From Dyadobacter jiangsuensis (GTDB taxonomy: Bacteria; Bacteroidota; Bacteroidia; Cytophagales; Spirosomataceae): 64,000 bases of DNA. Shown here piece by piece: positions 20,275 to 28,588 of the stretch. Numbering within the stretch: the stretch's first letter is position 1; each line of letters opens with the position of its first letter. The position numbers were made by a program, and so were the translations under genes. The stretch covers positions 186,001-250,000 of the forward strand of contig NZ_PYAS01000014.1 in the NCBI RefSeq assembly GCF_003014695.1, read 5' to 3'. Under the pieces are notes generated by a model, which was not told where the DNA came from, ran no database searches, and saw only the letters and a list, made by a program, of their open reading frames with translations.

Positions 20275-21396
20275 ATGAGCATCGTCAGCAACAACATTAA
20301 GTATCTCAGAAGGCTCAACGGCCTTACGCAGGAACAGTTTGCCCGTAAGATCGCGATCAAGAGATCGTTACTGGGCGCTTACGAGGAAGCAAGGGCTAAT
20401 CCCAACCTTACTAATCTCAAAAACATGGCCGCCGCATTCGGGGTTAGCGTTGACAATTTGCTAAAAAACGATCTGCGAAAGCTAAGAGAAACCCCAGAAA
20501 TGTCGCTTCCGCTGACTACCTCGCGGCAAATGACGGTTTCGCATTCGGGTACGATGCCCCAGCCCACGCCTACCCGCACGCCCGGGTACACGGAGCCGCA
20601 GCCATTATCTAAGATCATAGAAACGTATCAACAGCCGGAGCAGCCTCTAAGGCAGGTTTCACGGCAGATCAATTTGAAACCGGTTAGCGGCGAAGTGCAA
20701 TCGGCATCCCAGCCTAATGCGCCCCAACCTGTTCAGCAATTTAATGCCGCCAGCCCGCAGGCGGTACCGTATAACCAGCCCCAAGCGAATGGCCCCCGCT
20801 CAGCGCAGCAAGAAGTTTTTCAGCCGCAAGCAGCGCCGCAGCCCAACGCGGGTTTACCTACATTTAACAACCAGTACCAGACCCCGCAATTCAATGCGGC
20901 GATCGAACAGCCCGCGCAGCATTTCCCTACCATTCAATGGATTGCACGCAACAAGCAGGCCGAATACATAGCCAACTTTCAAAATCCGGGTTATTTAAAC
21001 TCGCTGCCGCTTTTCCAATTGCCGAACCTGCCCTCCGGCTACTATCGCGCATTTGAAAGCGGTGAGGATTTCACCTACCCGGGCTCCATACTCGTGGGGA
21101 CGTTCATTCGTAATTGGTACGATATCAAGGACGGGATGCAGTATGTTTTCCTGCTCAGAAACCATGGGTTGATTTACAGAAATGTAATCAATCAGGTGAA
21201 AACAGCGGGAGTTTTGCTGCTGACATCGGATAATGCGGAGATTGCGGAACTGGAAATTCCTTTGCAGGATGTGCTGGAAGTATGGGAAGTGAAGGCTTTC
21301 GTAAGCGTGCAAATGCCTGTACCACAGCCTTCATTCGAAAGGGTGGCCCAGCTCGTCGACGAATTGCAGATGGAGCTGAGCCAGTACCGTCAGTAA
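20275..21396 (+). CDS. XRE-family regulator with Q/P-rich linker and S24-like domain
   Basis: Residues 6-64 form a Cro/CI-type helix-turn-helix (TQEQFARKIAIKRSLLGAYE). Residues 76-217 are a long linker rich in Gln, Pro and Ala. Residues 218-345 resemble the peptidase S24/LexA fold, and a short helical tail closes the protein. In LexA-like proteins the serine lies in G-D-S-M; here the matching segment is SGEDF (262-266), and the usual lysine region reads GLIYRNV. Both catalytic residues thus seem absent, so self-cleavage is unlikely and the domain probably dimerises or senses a ligand. Target genes are unknown. The stop abuts the stop of the convergent gene. Confidence 0.8.
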   Translation: MSIVSNNIKYLRRLNGLTQEQFARKIAIKRSLLGAYEEARANPNLTNLKNMAAAFGVSVDNLLKNDLRKLRETPEMSLPLTTSRQMTVSHSGTMPQPTPTRTPGYTEPQPLSKIIETYQQPEQPLRQVSRQINLKPVSGEVQSASQPNAPQPVQQFNAASPQAVPYNQPQANGPRSAQQEVFQPQAAPQPNAGLPTFNNQYQTPQFNAAIEQPAQHFPTIQWIARNKQAEYIANFQNPGYLNSLPLFQLPNLPSGYYRAFESGEDFTYPGSILVGTFIRNWYDIKDGMQYVFLLRNHGLIYRNVINQVKTAGVLLLTSDNAEIAELEIPLQDVLEVWEVKAFVSVQMPVPQPSFERVAQLVDELQMELSQYRQ

Positions 21397-22170
21397 TTAC
21401 TTTGAAAGGGTATTGAACAATGCCTCGATCTTGGCGAGGTCCTTGCTTTTGGAAGTAGTTTCAAGCACGGCCACTCCTATCTGATACCACAAGCCATCGC
21501 CGGCAGTAATGTATTTGCCCTTTTTTGAAGGTTTACTATCCGATGCATTGTCAGGCACGAATTCAGCTTTGTAAATCGTGTCCATTATTTTTTGCAACTG
21601 GTTCCAATCCAGTTTACGAGCCGTACCCGCATTCTTGCTTAATGTAAATTCCTTTTTACCGAAAGAAGCTTTCAGATCGATGGTCGTTTTGCCGTCGTTA
21701 TCGATGTCCATATAAGTCAGTTCGAACGGCTTTTCGCGGCCGCCGGTTTCGAAAATGGCCTGCATCATCTCCTGCAAGAAGTACGACCAGCGTTCCTTGT
21801 CGACCGGGTAAATCGTTACCCGTTTGTCGTTTTCATCGAGTTCTATTTCAATGAAATCCTCGAACTCGCTCTCCTCACGTTTGCGAATGATTTTCGAGGA
21901 TGCTAAGATGTCCTGAAACTCATTAATCCAAACCGCTGGCAAACTGCCCTTCCATCTGTAATTATCGTCCGTAGAAAAACCTTCGTCAAAAATTTCATCC
22001 TCGGTCAGCTCTTCGCGATCGTTGTAAACAATATCGAAATCCACCCGCAGGTCCTCTGCCGATTGAATGTCCATTTTCAAAGTGTAAAAATGGGCAAATG
22101 GCGCCGGAACGACCGGAGCAGTTTGAAAGCGAATAATATACTGACCTGGTATTTGAAGATTCTTATCCAT
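21397..22170 (-). CDS. Uncharacterised protein downstream of menE
   Basis: I do not recognise this 257-residue protein. It has no signal peptide or membrane segment and is acidic in its first 120 residues (EELTEDEIFDEGF, EFEDFIEIELDENDK). A possible flexible lysine/serine-rich link near 210-220 precedes a C-terminal helical stretch. It starts 8 bases inside the menE-like gene and is read in another frame, so it is translationally coupled. That placement does not by itself show a role in menaquinone synthesis. Confidence 0.7.
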   Translation of the reverse strand: MDKNLQIPGQYIIRFQTAPVVPAPFAHFYTLKMDIQSAEDLRVDFDIVYNDREELTEDEIFDEGFSTDDNYRWKGSLPAVWINEFQDILASSKIIRKREESEFEDFIEIELDENDKRVTIYPVDKERWSYFLQEMMQAIFETGGREKPFELTYMDIDNDGKTTIDLKASFGKKEFTLSKNAGTARKLDWNQLQKIMDTIYKAEFVPDNASDSKPSKKGKYITAGDGLWYQIGVAVLETTSKSKDLAKIEALFNTLSK

Positions 22171-23230
22171 TCGAAGATTTTAAAAACTGTTGAAATGTAG
22201 CGCGCTTGTCAACCTTGTCCGTGGCTGTTTTGGCAAACGCTTTTGCAAAGTAAATATGTTTCGGGTTTTCATAGGTCGAAACACGGCTTCTAATTTCCAC
22301 CGGCAGCTTCTGCGCGAGCTCCGGGTGCAGCGTATCTTCCACCACCAGCACGAGCTTTTGCCCCAGTTTTTCATCGGGCTCCCACCAGCAGAAAAATACA
22401 TTTGAAATACCCAGATCGTGAAAAACCTGCGCAATCCGCTGATCTGTTTGATCCAGCACGATTTTCACACCGCCGGAATTGATCACATTATCCGCCCTCC
22501 CGATCCATTCAAATTCATCGCCAGTTATTTCTACCAAATCATTGGTTTGTACCTTTTGTCCGTTGGTAACTGCTCCGGAAACAAACAGGCAGCCCCGCTC
22601 GTCGGTACCGAACGAAATGCCGGGCAGAAACACGTATGAATCGTTCACTCGCAGCCCATTCAGCGCCTTCAACGCGATGTGCGAAACGGTTTCAGTCATT
22701 CCATAGCTTTGGAAAACAGGGACGTTCAACCCTTTGATCCGTTCTGTCAATGTCAAGCTCACAGGCGCTCCTCCGAGCAGTATCTTACCTAGCCGGTTAA
22801 CCTGACCAGCTGTGACGGGATTTTCGAGCATCGTCTGTAATTGCATGGGTACCATAGCCACAAAATCGAAATCCACCGTATCGAGGCCATTCAGTGGGTT
22901 CGAGGTAGGCTCAGTGACGGTCAGTTCCCATCCCAGTTCCAATCCCCGGACGACCATCATCAACCCGGCAACGTAGCCCACGTTCAGGCACACGAGCGCT
23001 CGCGTACCGTTCCCGAGCGAGAGCGCCTTCCCCGTCATGGCTGCGCTTGCTTCCAGTTGCCTGCGTGTAACGGTAATGGGCTTGGGCATGCCCGTTGAGC
23101 CGGAGGTATGGAGCACAAACTCCCGCTCGCCTTCGAGCCACTTCCCCATAAAGTCGTAAGCCTGTGCGAAATAGGGATTTCGCGGCCTTTTCTGCGTTTG
23201 CCAATGCGTTTTGCCCGTTGTCCAGATCAT
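22163..23230 (-). CDS. menE: AMP-binding acyl-CoA ligase, probable O-succinylbenzoate-CoA ligase
   Basis: The 355-residue protein carries the adenylate-forming signatures HTSGSTGMPKPITV (P-loop), QSYGMTETVSHIA and WIGRADNVINSGGVKI. It is shorter than typical acyl-CoA synthetases, as MenE of Bacteroidota usually is. MenE activates O-succinylbenzoate to its CoA thioester in menaquinone biosynthesis. The assignment is supported by menB, the next enzyme of the pathway, which is transcribed divergently from the same 164-bp region. The C-terminal lysine domain is present but short. Confidence 0.85.
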   Translation of the reverse strand: MIWTTGKTHWQTQKRPRNPYFAQAYDFMGKWLEGEREFVLHTSGSTGMPKPITVTRRQLEASAAMTGKALSLGNGTRALVCLNVGYVAGLMMVVRGLELGWELTVTEPTSNPLNGLDTVDFDFVAMVPMQLQTMLENPVTAGQVNRLGKILLGGAPVSLTLTERIKGLNVPVFQSYGMTETVSHIALKALNGLRVNDSYVFLPGISFGTDERGCLFVSGAVTNGQKVQTNDLVEITGDEFEWIGRADNVINSGGVKIVLDQTDQRIAQVFHDLGISNVFFCWWEPDEKLGQKLVLVVEDTLHPELAQKLPVEIRSRVSTYENPKHIYFAKAFAKTATDKVDKRATFQQFLKSSNG

Positions 23231-23307
23231 AGCTCCAATTTCTGCGGATTCGTCATTCCCGGTTGTGAATAGCCGTTTTTAATGTGGTGGAAAGTTATTC
23301 ATTTGTT

Positions 23308-23339
23308 TTTGAAGGTAACCCAAACAATGAGTAATTTCG
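23308..23339 (+). promoter_or_regulatory. Candidate promoter of menB
   Basis: TTTG at 23308-23311 is followed after 20 bp by TAATTTCG at 23332-23339, one mismatch from the -7 consensus TAnnTTTG. The predicted start of transcription lies about 50 bases before the menB ATG. Confidence 0.45.
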
Positions 23340-23394
23340 CGCATTAGGGCAATGCACGTCATTGCATTTATTCCAATTTTACCTATCTGATTTT

Positions 23395-24219
23395 ATGTCC
23401 AGTACAGTTCAATGGGAAACCATTAAAGAATACGAAGAAATTCTCTTTACACTTCACGAAGGAATTGCCAAAATCAGTATCAACCGCCCGCACAAGCATA
23501 ATGCATTCACCCCGCTTACGGTAACCGAAATGATCGACGCGATGCACATTTGCCGCGAAGATCCGCGGATCGACGTCATTATCCTGACCGGCGAAGGCGG
23601 CAAAGCATTCTGCTCCGGCGGCGACCAGTCGGTACGCGGCCACGGCGGCTACATCGGCGACGACCATGTACCGCGTTTGAACGTGCTCGACCTGCAAAAG
23701 ATGATTCGCTCTATTCCAAAGGCGGTTATCGCGATGGTGGCCGGCTGGGCAATCGGCGGCGGCCACGTGCTGCACGTGATCTGCGACATCTCTATTGCGG
23801 CGGATAACGCACGTTTCGGACAAACCGGCCCGAAAGTAGGCAGCTTCGACGGCGGCTTCGGCGCCTCTTACCTTGCCCGCGTGGTGGGTCAGAAAAAAGC
23901 ACGCGAAATATGGTTCCTGTGCGACCAATACGATGCCGATGAAGCATTGCAAATGGGCCTGGTGAATAAGGTAGTTCCTTTGGAGCAACTGGAAACGGTG
24001 ACGCTCGAATGGGCAAAGAAAATCCAGGAAAAAAGCCCGCTGTCCATCCGTATGCTCAAAAGCGCATTCAATGCGGAACTCGACGGGCAAGCCGGTATCC
24101 AGGAACTCGCGGGCAATGCAACATTGCTTTACTACCTCAGCGAAGAAGCGAAGGAAGGCCAGCGTTCGTTTTTGGAAAAAAGAAAGCCGGATTTCAGCAA
24201 ATTCCCGAAATTCCCTTGA
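23395..24219 (+). CDS. menB: 1,4-dihydroxy-2-naphthoyl-CoA synthase
   Basis: The start at 23395 (MSSTVQWETIKEYEEI) fits MenB homologues; the frame is open 33 bases further upstream. The 274-residue protein is a crotonase-fold enzyme with the MenB-specific segments FCSGGDQSVRG, AGWAIGGGHVLHV and GPKVGSFDGGFGASYLARVVG. It closes the second ring of the naphthoquinone by cyclising O-succinylbenzoyl-CoA. Menaquinone is the usual respiratory quinone of this phylum. Confidence 0.95.
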   Translation: MSSTVQWETIKEYEEILFTLHEGIAKISINRPHKHNAFTPLTVTEMIDAMHICREDPRIDVIILTGEGGKAFCSGGDQSVRGHGGYIGDDHVPRLNVLDLQKMIRSIPKAVIAMVAGWAIGGGHVLHVICDISIAADNARFGQTGPKVGSFDGGFGASYLARVVGQKKAREIWFLCDQYDADEALQMGLVNKVVPLEQLETVTLEWAKKIQEKSPLSIRMLKSAFNAELDGQAGIQELAGNATLLYYLSEEAKEGQRSFLEKRKPDFSKFPKFP

Positions 24220-24272
24220 TTTAGTCGGGAAAGATTAACATTTTAACTCACATCAATACAAATACTCATTGA

Positions 24273-24686
24273 ATGAACCATTGGCTCGTAAAATCAGAAC
24301 CATTTAAATACTCCTGGGACCATCTCGTTGCCGAGGGCGAGGGCATGTGGGACGGCGTCCGCAACTACGCTGCCCGCAATAACCTGATGGCGATGAAAGT
24401 GGACGATCTCGTGCTGTTCTACCACAGCAATGAGGGCAAGGAGGTAGTTGGGCTTGCCAAGGTTTCCAAGGAACATTACCCCGACCCTACGACCGACGAA
24501 GCCGGATGGGTGGTGGTGAACCTCGTTCCCGTTGAGAAGTTCCCGAACACCGTTACCCTCGCGGAGATCAAGAAGGACGAGCTCCTGAAACAAATGGACC
24601 TGGTCCGTTTGTCGCGCCTCTCGGTCGTACCGGTGAAACGCGAAGAATTCGACCATATCGTTGCCCTGGCACATGACAAAAAATAA
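24273..24686 (+). CDS. EVE domain protein
   Basis: This 137-residue protein consists of a single EVE domain (PUA-like fold), starting MNHWLVKSEPFKYSWDHL with WDGVRNYAARN in the binding pocket region. EVE domains of this class bind modified bases in DNA or RNA, for example methylated or hydroxymethylated cytosine, in their human counterpart THYN1. The ligand in this bacterium is unknown. Its 3' end overlaps the next gene by 14 bases. Confidence 0.9.
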   Translation: MNHWLVKSEPFKYSWDHLVAEGEGMWDGVRNYAARNNLMAMKVDDLVLFYHSNEGKEVVGLAKVSKEHYPDPTTDEAGWVVVNLVPVEKFPNTVTLAEIKKDELLKQMDLVRLSRLSVVPVKREEFDHIVALAHDKK

Positions 24687-26253
24687 GCGATCCGTTTTTC
24701 GGCTGGTCTTACCGTTACTCTTCCTGGGCGTCCTCGGCACGCCGGTTTTCGCCCAGGGAGTGAAACGGATTGAACTTCCTTTGCCCGGCAATACGGCTTA
24801 CCAGGCCGTTCCGCTTGGTAAACAGGGCGTATTGCTCATTTCCAAGCCCGACAAAGGCACGTTCAATGTCCAGAAATTCGATACAAACCTCGAACGGGTG
24901 TGGTCCATCGACGGCCCGATCGAATCGAACCTCGATTACATCGCTTCCTCCTACGACGGACAAGCCGTTTTCCTGCTTTTCAGCAAATACCGGAGCTCTT
25001 TGTATCAAATTGTGAAGGTAAATGTCGGCCCTGGTTTCGTGGAGACTTTTACCATTAATACAGTCGACCGTTTCGAGATCACCGATTTCAAGACGCTGGG
25101 CTATTCCGTTTTCATGGCCGGTATGGTGCGTAACGAGCCGGTTTTGATCTACACCCAGCTTACTACACAGCAAACCCGGGTTCTACCTTCGGCTATTAAG
25201 GGTTCTAACGCCATTCAGACCGTCGAAGTAGACACGGCGCAGCATTTGGTGAATGTTTGCTTTGCGGTTAAAAAGGGCCGTCAAACCAAAATCGTGGCGC
25301 GCTCCTATGAAGAAACCGGCGAGCTCTACACACAGGTAAGCGTGGAGCCCGAAGATGATTTTTCGTTGCTTAGCGGCCGTTTGCAGGTTTTGAACGACTC
25401 AGTTCGCATTGTGATCGGCACTTATGGCTACCGCAATATGCAGAGCAGCACCGTGGCGGCATCGCAGGGATTGTATATCAGCAAGATCGTCGGCGACGAA
25501 ACCGCATTCACTAAGTATCACAGCTTTACCGATTTCAAAAACTTCTTCAACTTCCTGAGCGAACGCCAGCAGGAAAAGATGGAAAAGCGCATCCGCAAGA
25601 AAAAGGAAAGCGGCGACGACCTGAAACTGAACTACCGGCTCCTCGTACATGATATTGTACCGAGAACCAACAACTTCCTTCTGGTAGCCGAAGTATTCTA
25701 TCCCGAATACCGCTACCAAAACCCCAGTATGATGGGTGGTTTCAATTACGGATATGGCGGTTACGGCTACCCATTCGGCATGGGGCTTTACAACCCCTAC
25801 CTCTGGAACCCGATGTACGGCGGCCGGGGTTACAACTCGCAGGTATTCGACGGCTTCACCTATACGCATGCTGTCGTGGCGGACGTGGATCAGAACGGCA
25901 ACCTGCTTTGGGACAACAGCATTAGTTTCGACAATGTAAAAAGCATGGAATTGAAGGAAAAGATTAAAGTACAATCTTTCACCAACGGCAATTCCAAACT
26001 GATTTACAGCCATAATGGCGCCATTCGCAGCAAGATCATCAAAGGCAGCCAGGTGATCGACAGCGACCGCGTCATCCCGAACGACACCTACGTAGAGGGC
26101 GACAAAGTCCGCAAAACCAGCACCGACGACATCGACTACTGGTACGACAATTTCTACCTCGCCTGGGGCGAGCAGCGCATTGTCAATGCAGCAGGCGATC
26201 CGAACACACGGGGACGGAGGAATGTGTTTTATTTGAATAAGATTGCATATTGA
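24673..26253 (+). CDS. Secreted protein of unknown function with Gly/Tyr-rich segment
   Basis: I chose the ATG at 24673, which gives a signal peptide MTKNKRSVFRLVLPLLFLGV ending in PVFAQG; a TTG four codons earlier is less likely. The 526-residue protein has a beta-rich first half (about 30-290), a charged helix (about 295-320, KMEKRIRKKKESGDD) and a low-complexity Gly/Tyr/Pro/Met-rich stretch (about 353-390). I do not recognise a family. The gene overlaps the EVE gene by 14 bases in another frame. Its TGA stop is also the first three bases of a TGAC-led repeat block. Confidence 0.75.
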   Translation: MTKNKRSVFRLVLPLLFLGVLGTPVFAQGVKRIELPLPGNTAYQAVPLGKQGVLLISKPDKGTFNVQKFDTNLERVWSIDGPIESNLDYIASSYDGQAVFLLFSKYRSSLYQIVKVNVGPGFVETFTINTVDRFEITDFKTLGYSVFMAGMVRNEPVLIYTQLTTQQTRVLPSAIKGSNAIQTVEVDTAQHLVNVCFAVKKGRQTKIVARSYEETGELYTQVSVEPEDDFSLLSGRLQVLNDSVRIVIGTYGYRNMQSSTVAASQGLYISKIVGDETAFTKYHSFTDFKNFFNFLSERQQEKMEKRIRKKKESGDDLKLNYRLLVHDIVPRTNNFLLVAEVFYPEYRYQNPSMMGGFNYGYGGYGYPFGMGLYNPYLWNPMYGGRGYNSQVFDGFTYTHAVVADVDQNGNLLWDNSISFDNVKSMELKEKIKVQSFTNGNSKLIYSHNGAIRSKIIKGSQVIDSDRVIPNDTYVEGDKVRKTSTDDIDYWYDNFYLAWGEQRIVNAAGDPNTRGRRNVFYLNKIAY

Positions 26254-26420
26254 CCGCCGATCGCTGACGGCCGACCGCCGATTTCATAAAGATTATAGAA
26301 ATAGACGTAAGAATACACACCAATCAGCGGTCAGCGGTCGGCCGTCGGCGGTCATAAAGATTATATAAACAAACGTAACAATACACCAAACGGCGGTCAT
26401 CGGTCGGCCGTCGGTGGTCA
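26251..26420. repeat. GC-rich TGACCGCCGA repeat block with 68-bp direct repeats
   Basis: The first unit starts on the stop codon of the upstream gene (26251). The left arm (26251-26282) is complementary to the GGTCGGCCGTCGGCGGTCA-like arms at 26326-26354 and 26391-26420. A unit of about 68 bp beginning CATAAAGATTATA recurs at 26285 and 26353, so the element has one left arm and two right arms. Strong hairpins are possible. Confidence 0.7.
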
Positions 26421-26434
26421 TAAATTTAACTAAC

Positions 26435-27322
26435 TTGATACTACTTTCACCAGACCAACATACCGACTACCAACTGATTGACAGCGGCGGATTTGAGAAA
26501 CTTGAAAAATTCGGGCCGTATGTGCTCTCGCGCCCGGAGCCGCAGGCTATCTGGGACAAGTCACTTTCGGAAGCCGAATGGGACAAGCGCTCGAATGCGG
26601 TATTCAAAAAGGATAAGAATTCGCAGGAAAAAGGCCAGTGGATTACCAAAGGCGACATGCCCGATAAATGGGTATTCCAATACCGGACCAAAGAGCTGCA
26701 TTTACGCACGAAACTGGCATTGTCTTCCTTCAAGCACGTCGGCGTGTTCCCGGAGCAGGCTACCAACTGGGATTTCATCGCACGGACTTTGAAACAAATG
26801 CCGGAAGAAAAGCCCTCGGTACTCAATTTGTTTGCCTACACGGGTATTGCGTCTCTGGCCGCAAAGGCGTCGGGCGCGGATGTAACGCACGTGGATTCGG
26901 TGAAGCAGGTGATCAGCTGGTCGCGCGAGAATATGGAGCTCAGCGGACTGAGCAATATCCGCTGGGTGGTTGAAGATGCTTTGAAATTCGTACAGCGCGA
27001 AGTGCGCCGCGGCAACAAATACAATGGTCTGATCCTCGACCCTCCTGCCTACGGGCGCGGGCCGGACGGTGAAAAATGGCTGCTGGAAGAGAGCCTGAAT
27101 GAACTACTGAGGCTCTGTGCGCAGTTATTAAAGGAAAAGAACTTCTTTTTTATCATTAACCTGTACTCGCTGGGTTTCTCCGCGTTGATCGTTGAGAACC
27201 TGATCAAGACGCATTTCGGAACGGAGATCAAACACGAGTTCGGTGAATTGTTTATTCCCGATTCGTTTGGCAAAAAGCTGCCGCTGGGCGTGTTTTCGCG
27301 TTTTTCAGACCAGAATGTTTAG
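26435..27322 (+). CDS. Class I SAM-dependent methyltransferase (RlmI-like)
   Basis: I prefer the TTG start at 26435, which yields MILLSPDQHTDYQLIDSGGF, the usual beginning of this family. The frame is open to a GTG at 26414, which lies inside the repeat block. The 295-residue protein has the SAM-binding motif LNLFAYTGIASLAAKA and the catalytic DPPAYGRGPDGEKW segment typical of the RlmI/RlmK 23S rRNA cytosine methyltransferase group. An N-terminal PUA domain, found in RlmI, is not evident. An rRNA substrate is likely but unproven. Confidence 0.85.
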   Translation: MILLSPDQHTDYQLIDSGGFEKLEKFGPYVLSRPEPQAIWDKSLSEAEWDKRSNAVFKKDKNSQEKGQWITKGDMPDKWVFQYRTKELHLRTKLALSSFKHVGVFPEQATNWDFIARTLKQMPEEKPSVLNLFAYTGIASLAAKASGADVTHVDSVKQVISWSRENMELSGLSNIRWVVEDALKFVQREVRRGNKYNGLILDPPAYGRGPDGEKWLLEESLNELLRLCAQLLKEKNFFFIINLYSLGFSALIVENLIKTHFGTEIKHEFGELFIPDSFGKKLPLGVFSRFSDQNV

Positions 27323-27328
27323 AGGCGA

Positions 27329-28528
27329 ATGAAGTCTGACAATCTGAAATATTTACCATTTGCAATGCTCATCGCGCTGGGCGGGCTCGAACAGTCGTGC
27401 CAGAGCGACGCGCGCACATCCACACGCATCCCGCCGGTGATCAAAAAAGGCAGGGCACAATGGCAGAACGATGCATTGCTGTCGCTCACCGACCTGATCA
27501 ACCGCGGCATTGATTCCGACGTGAATTATTTCAAAAGGGCACGCATTTACTTCGAACGCGAACAGTATTCGGAGGCGCTCGACGATATCAACGAATCAAT
27601 TTACGAGCAGGATAATGTGAGCGAGTATTTCCTTCTGCGCGGGAAAATCAACCGCGAGTTGGGCAAGATCGACAATGCGCTCGAAGATGCGCAACGCGCC
27701 GAAGCATTGCAGCAAAGCAGTCCTGAGCTGTATGTGTTGCTAGCGGACATTTTGCAAGCAAAAAACCGCTTCGGCGAGGCGGCTGGCTATCTGAACCAGG
27801 CATTGAAAATGGCTCCCTACGACGGCTCTGCCTATTATGTGAAAGGCATGTTGCAGGCAAGGCAGGGCGATTCGCTGGCTAGCCTATCGAGCCTGAACTA
27901 CGCGATGAACGTTAATCCCCGGTTGCTGCGTGCCTACGAGCAGGGTACGATGATCAACCTGAAACTGAAAAATACCGCCGAAGCGCTCGCCATCAATGAA
28001 CGCGCATTAAAGCGCTTTCCCGAACGTGCGAGCCTGTTTTTCGGAAGAGGGGAAATCCTGAATGCATTGGCGCAGCCGGATACTGCCTTGATTTTTTATC
28101 AAAAAGCAGTAGCAATCCAGCCGGATTATGACGAAGCGCTCAATCAGCTGGCGACGATAGCCATGCAGCTCCGCGCTTACCCGCAGGCGATCCCGGCATT
28201 GAAAACGCTTTTGAAAAAGAAGCCGCAGTCGAAAGAGATCAACAATATGCTGGGCTATGCCTATGAAAAAAGCGGCGAGCTCGATGTTGCAAAAACTTAC
28301 TACGAAACGGCATTGACCATCGCGCCGGGCGACCAGGATGCACGCTACGGCATGTACCGCATCCGGAAAATCGAGTCGGAAGGACTGTACCCCTCCTACT
28401 ATCCTGAGGAAAATACCAACCCGGGGTACAAATTACTCGATACGGCGCGGGTTAAAATTAATATTATCCAACCGCGCGGTACTACAAATATCCGCGTGGA
28501 CTCATCACGCAAAGCTAAAATTGAATAG
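27329..28528 (+). CDS. TPR-repeat protein, possible lipoprotein
   Basis: The 399-residue protein has a short N-terminal hydrophobic leader ending near Cys24 (GGLEQSCQSD). This is a loose lipobox, so outer-membrane anchoring is possible but not certain. Roughly eight or nine tetratricopeptide repeats run from about residue 60 to 355 (for example ALEDAQRAEALQQSSPELY and AKTYYETALTIAPGDQDAR). Such proteins act as scaffolds. It starts 6 bp after the methyltransferase gene, so they are co-transcribed. Confidence 0.85.
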   Translation: MKSDNLKYLPFAMLIALGGLEQSCQSDARTSTRIPPVIKKGRAQWQNDALLSLTDLINRGIDSDVNYFKRARIYFEREQYSEALDDINESIYEQDNVSEYFLLRGKINRELGKIDNALEDAQRAEALQQSSPELYVLLADILQAKNRFGEAAGYLNQALKMAPYDGSAYYVKGMLQARQGDSLASLSSLNYAMNVNPRLLRAYEQGTMINLKLKNTAEALAINERALKRFPERASLFFGRGEILNALAQPDTALIFYQKAVAIQPDYDEALNQLATIAMQLRAYPQAIPALKTLLKKKPQSKEINNMLGYAYEKSGELDVAKTYYETALTIAPGDQDARYGMYRIRKIESEGLYPSYYPEENTNPGYKLLDTARVKINIIQPRGTTNIRVDSSRKAKIE

Positions 28529-28533
28529 CTTTG
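28526..28533 (+). promoter_or_regulatory. -7-like box before thrS
   Basis: TAGCTTTG fits TAnnTTTG exactly and lies 56 bases before the thrS ATG, overlapping the stop of the TPR gene. No good TTTG was found at the proper upstream distance. Confidence 0.3.
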
Positions 28534-28588
28534 TGTTTTGCGGCCTGCCGCATTGCCATTGAACCATACCACAGAATTATTTTTTTGA

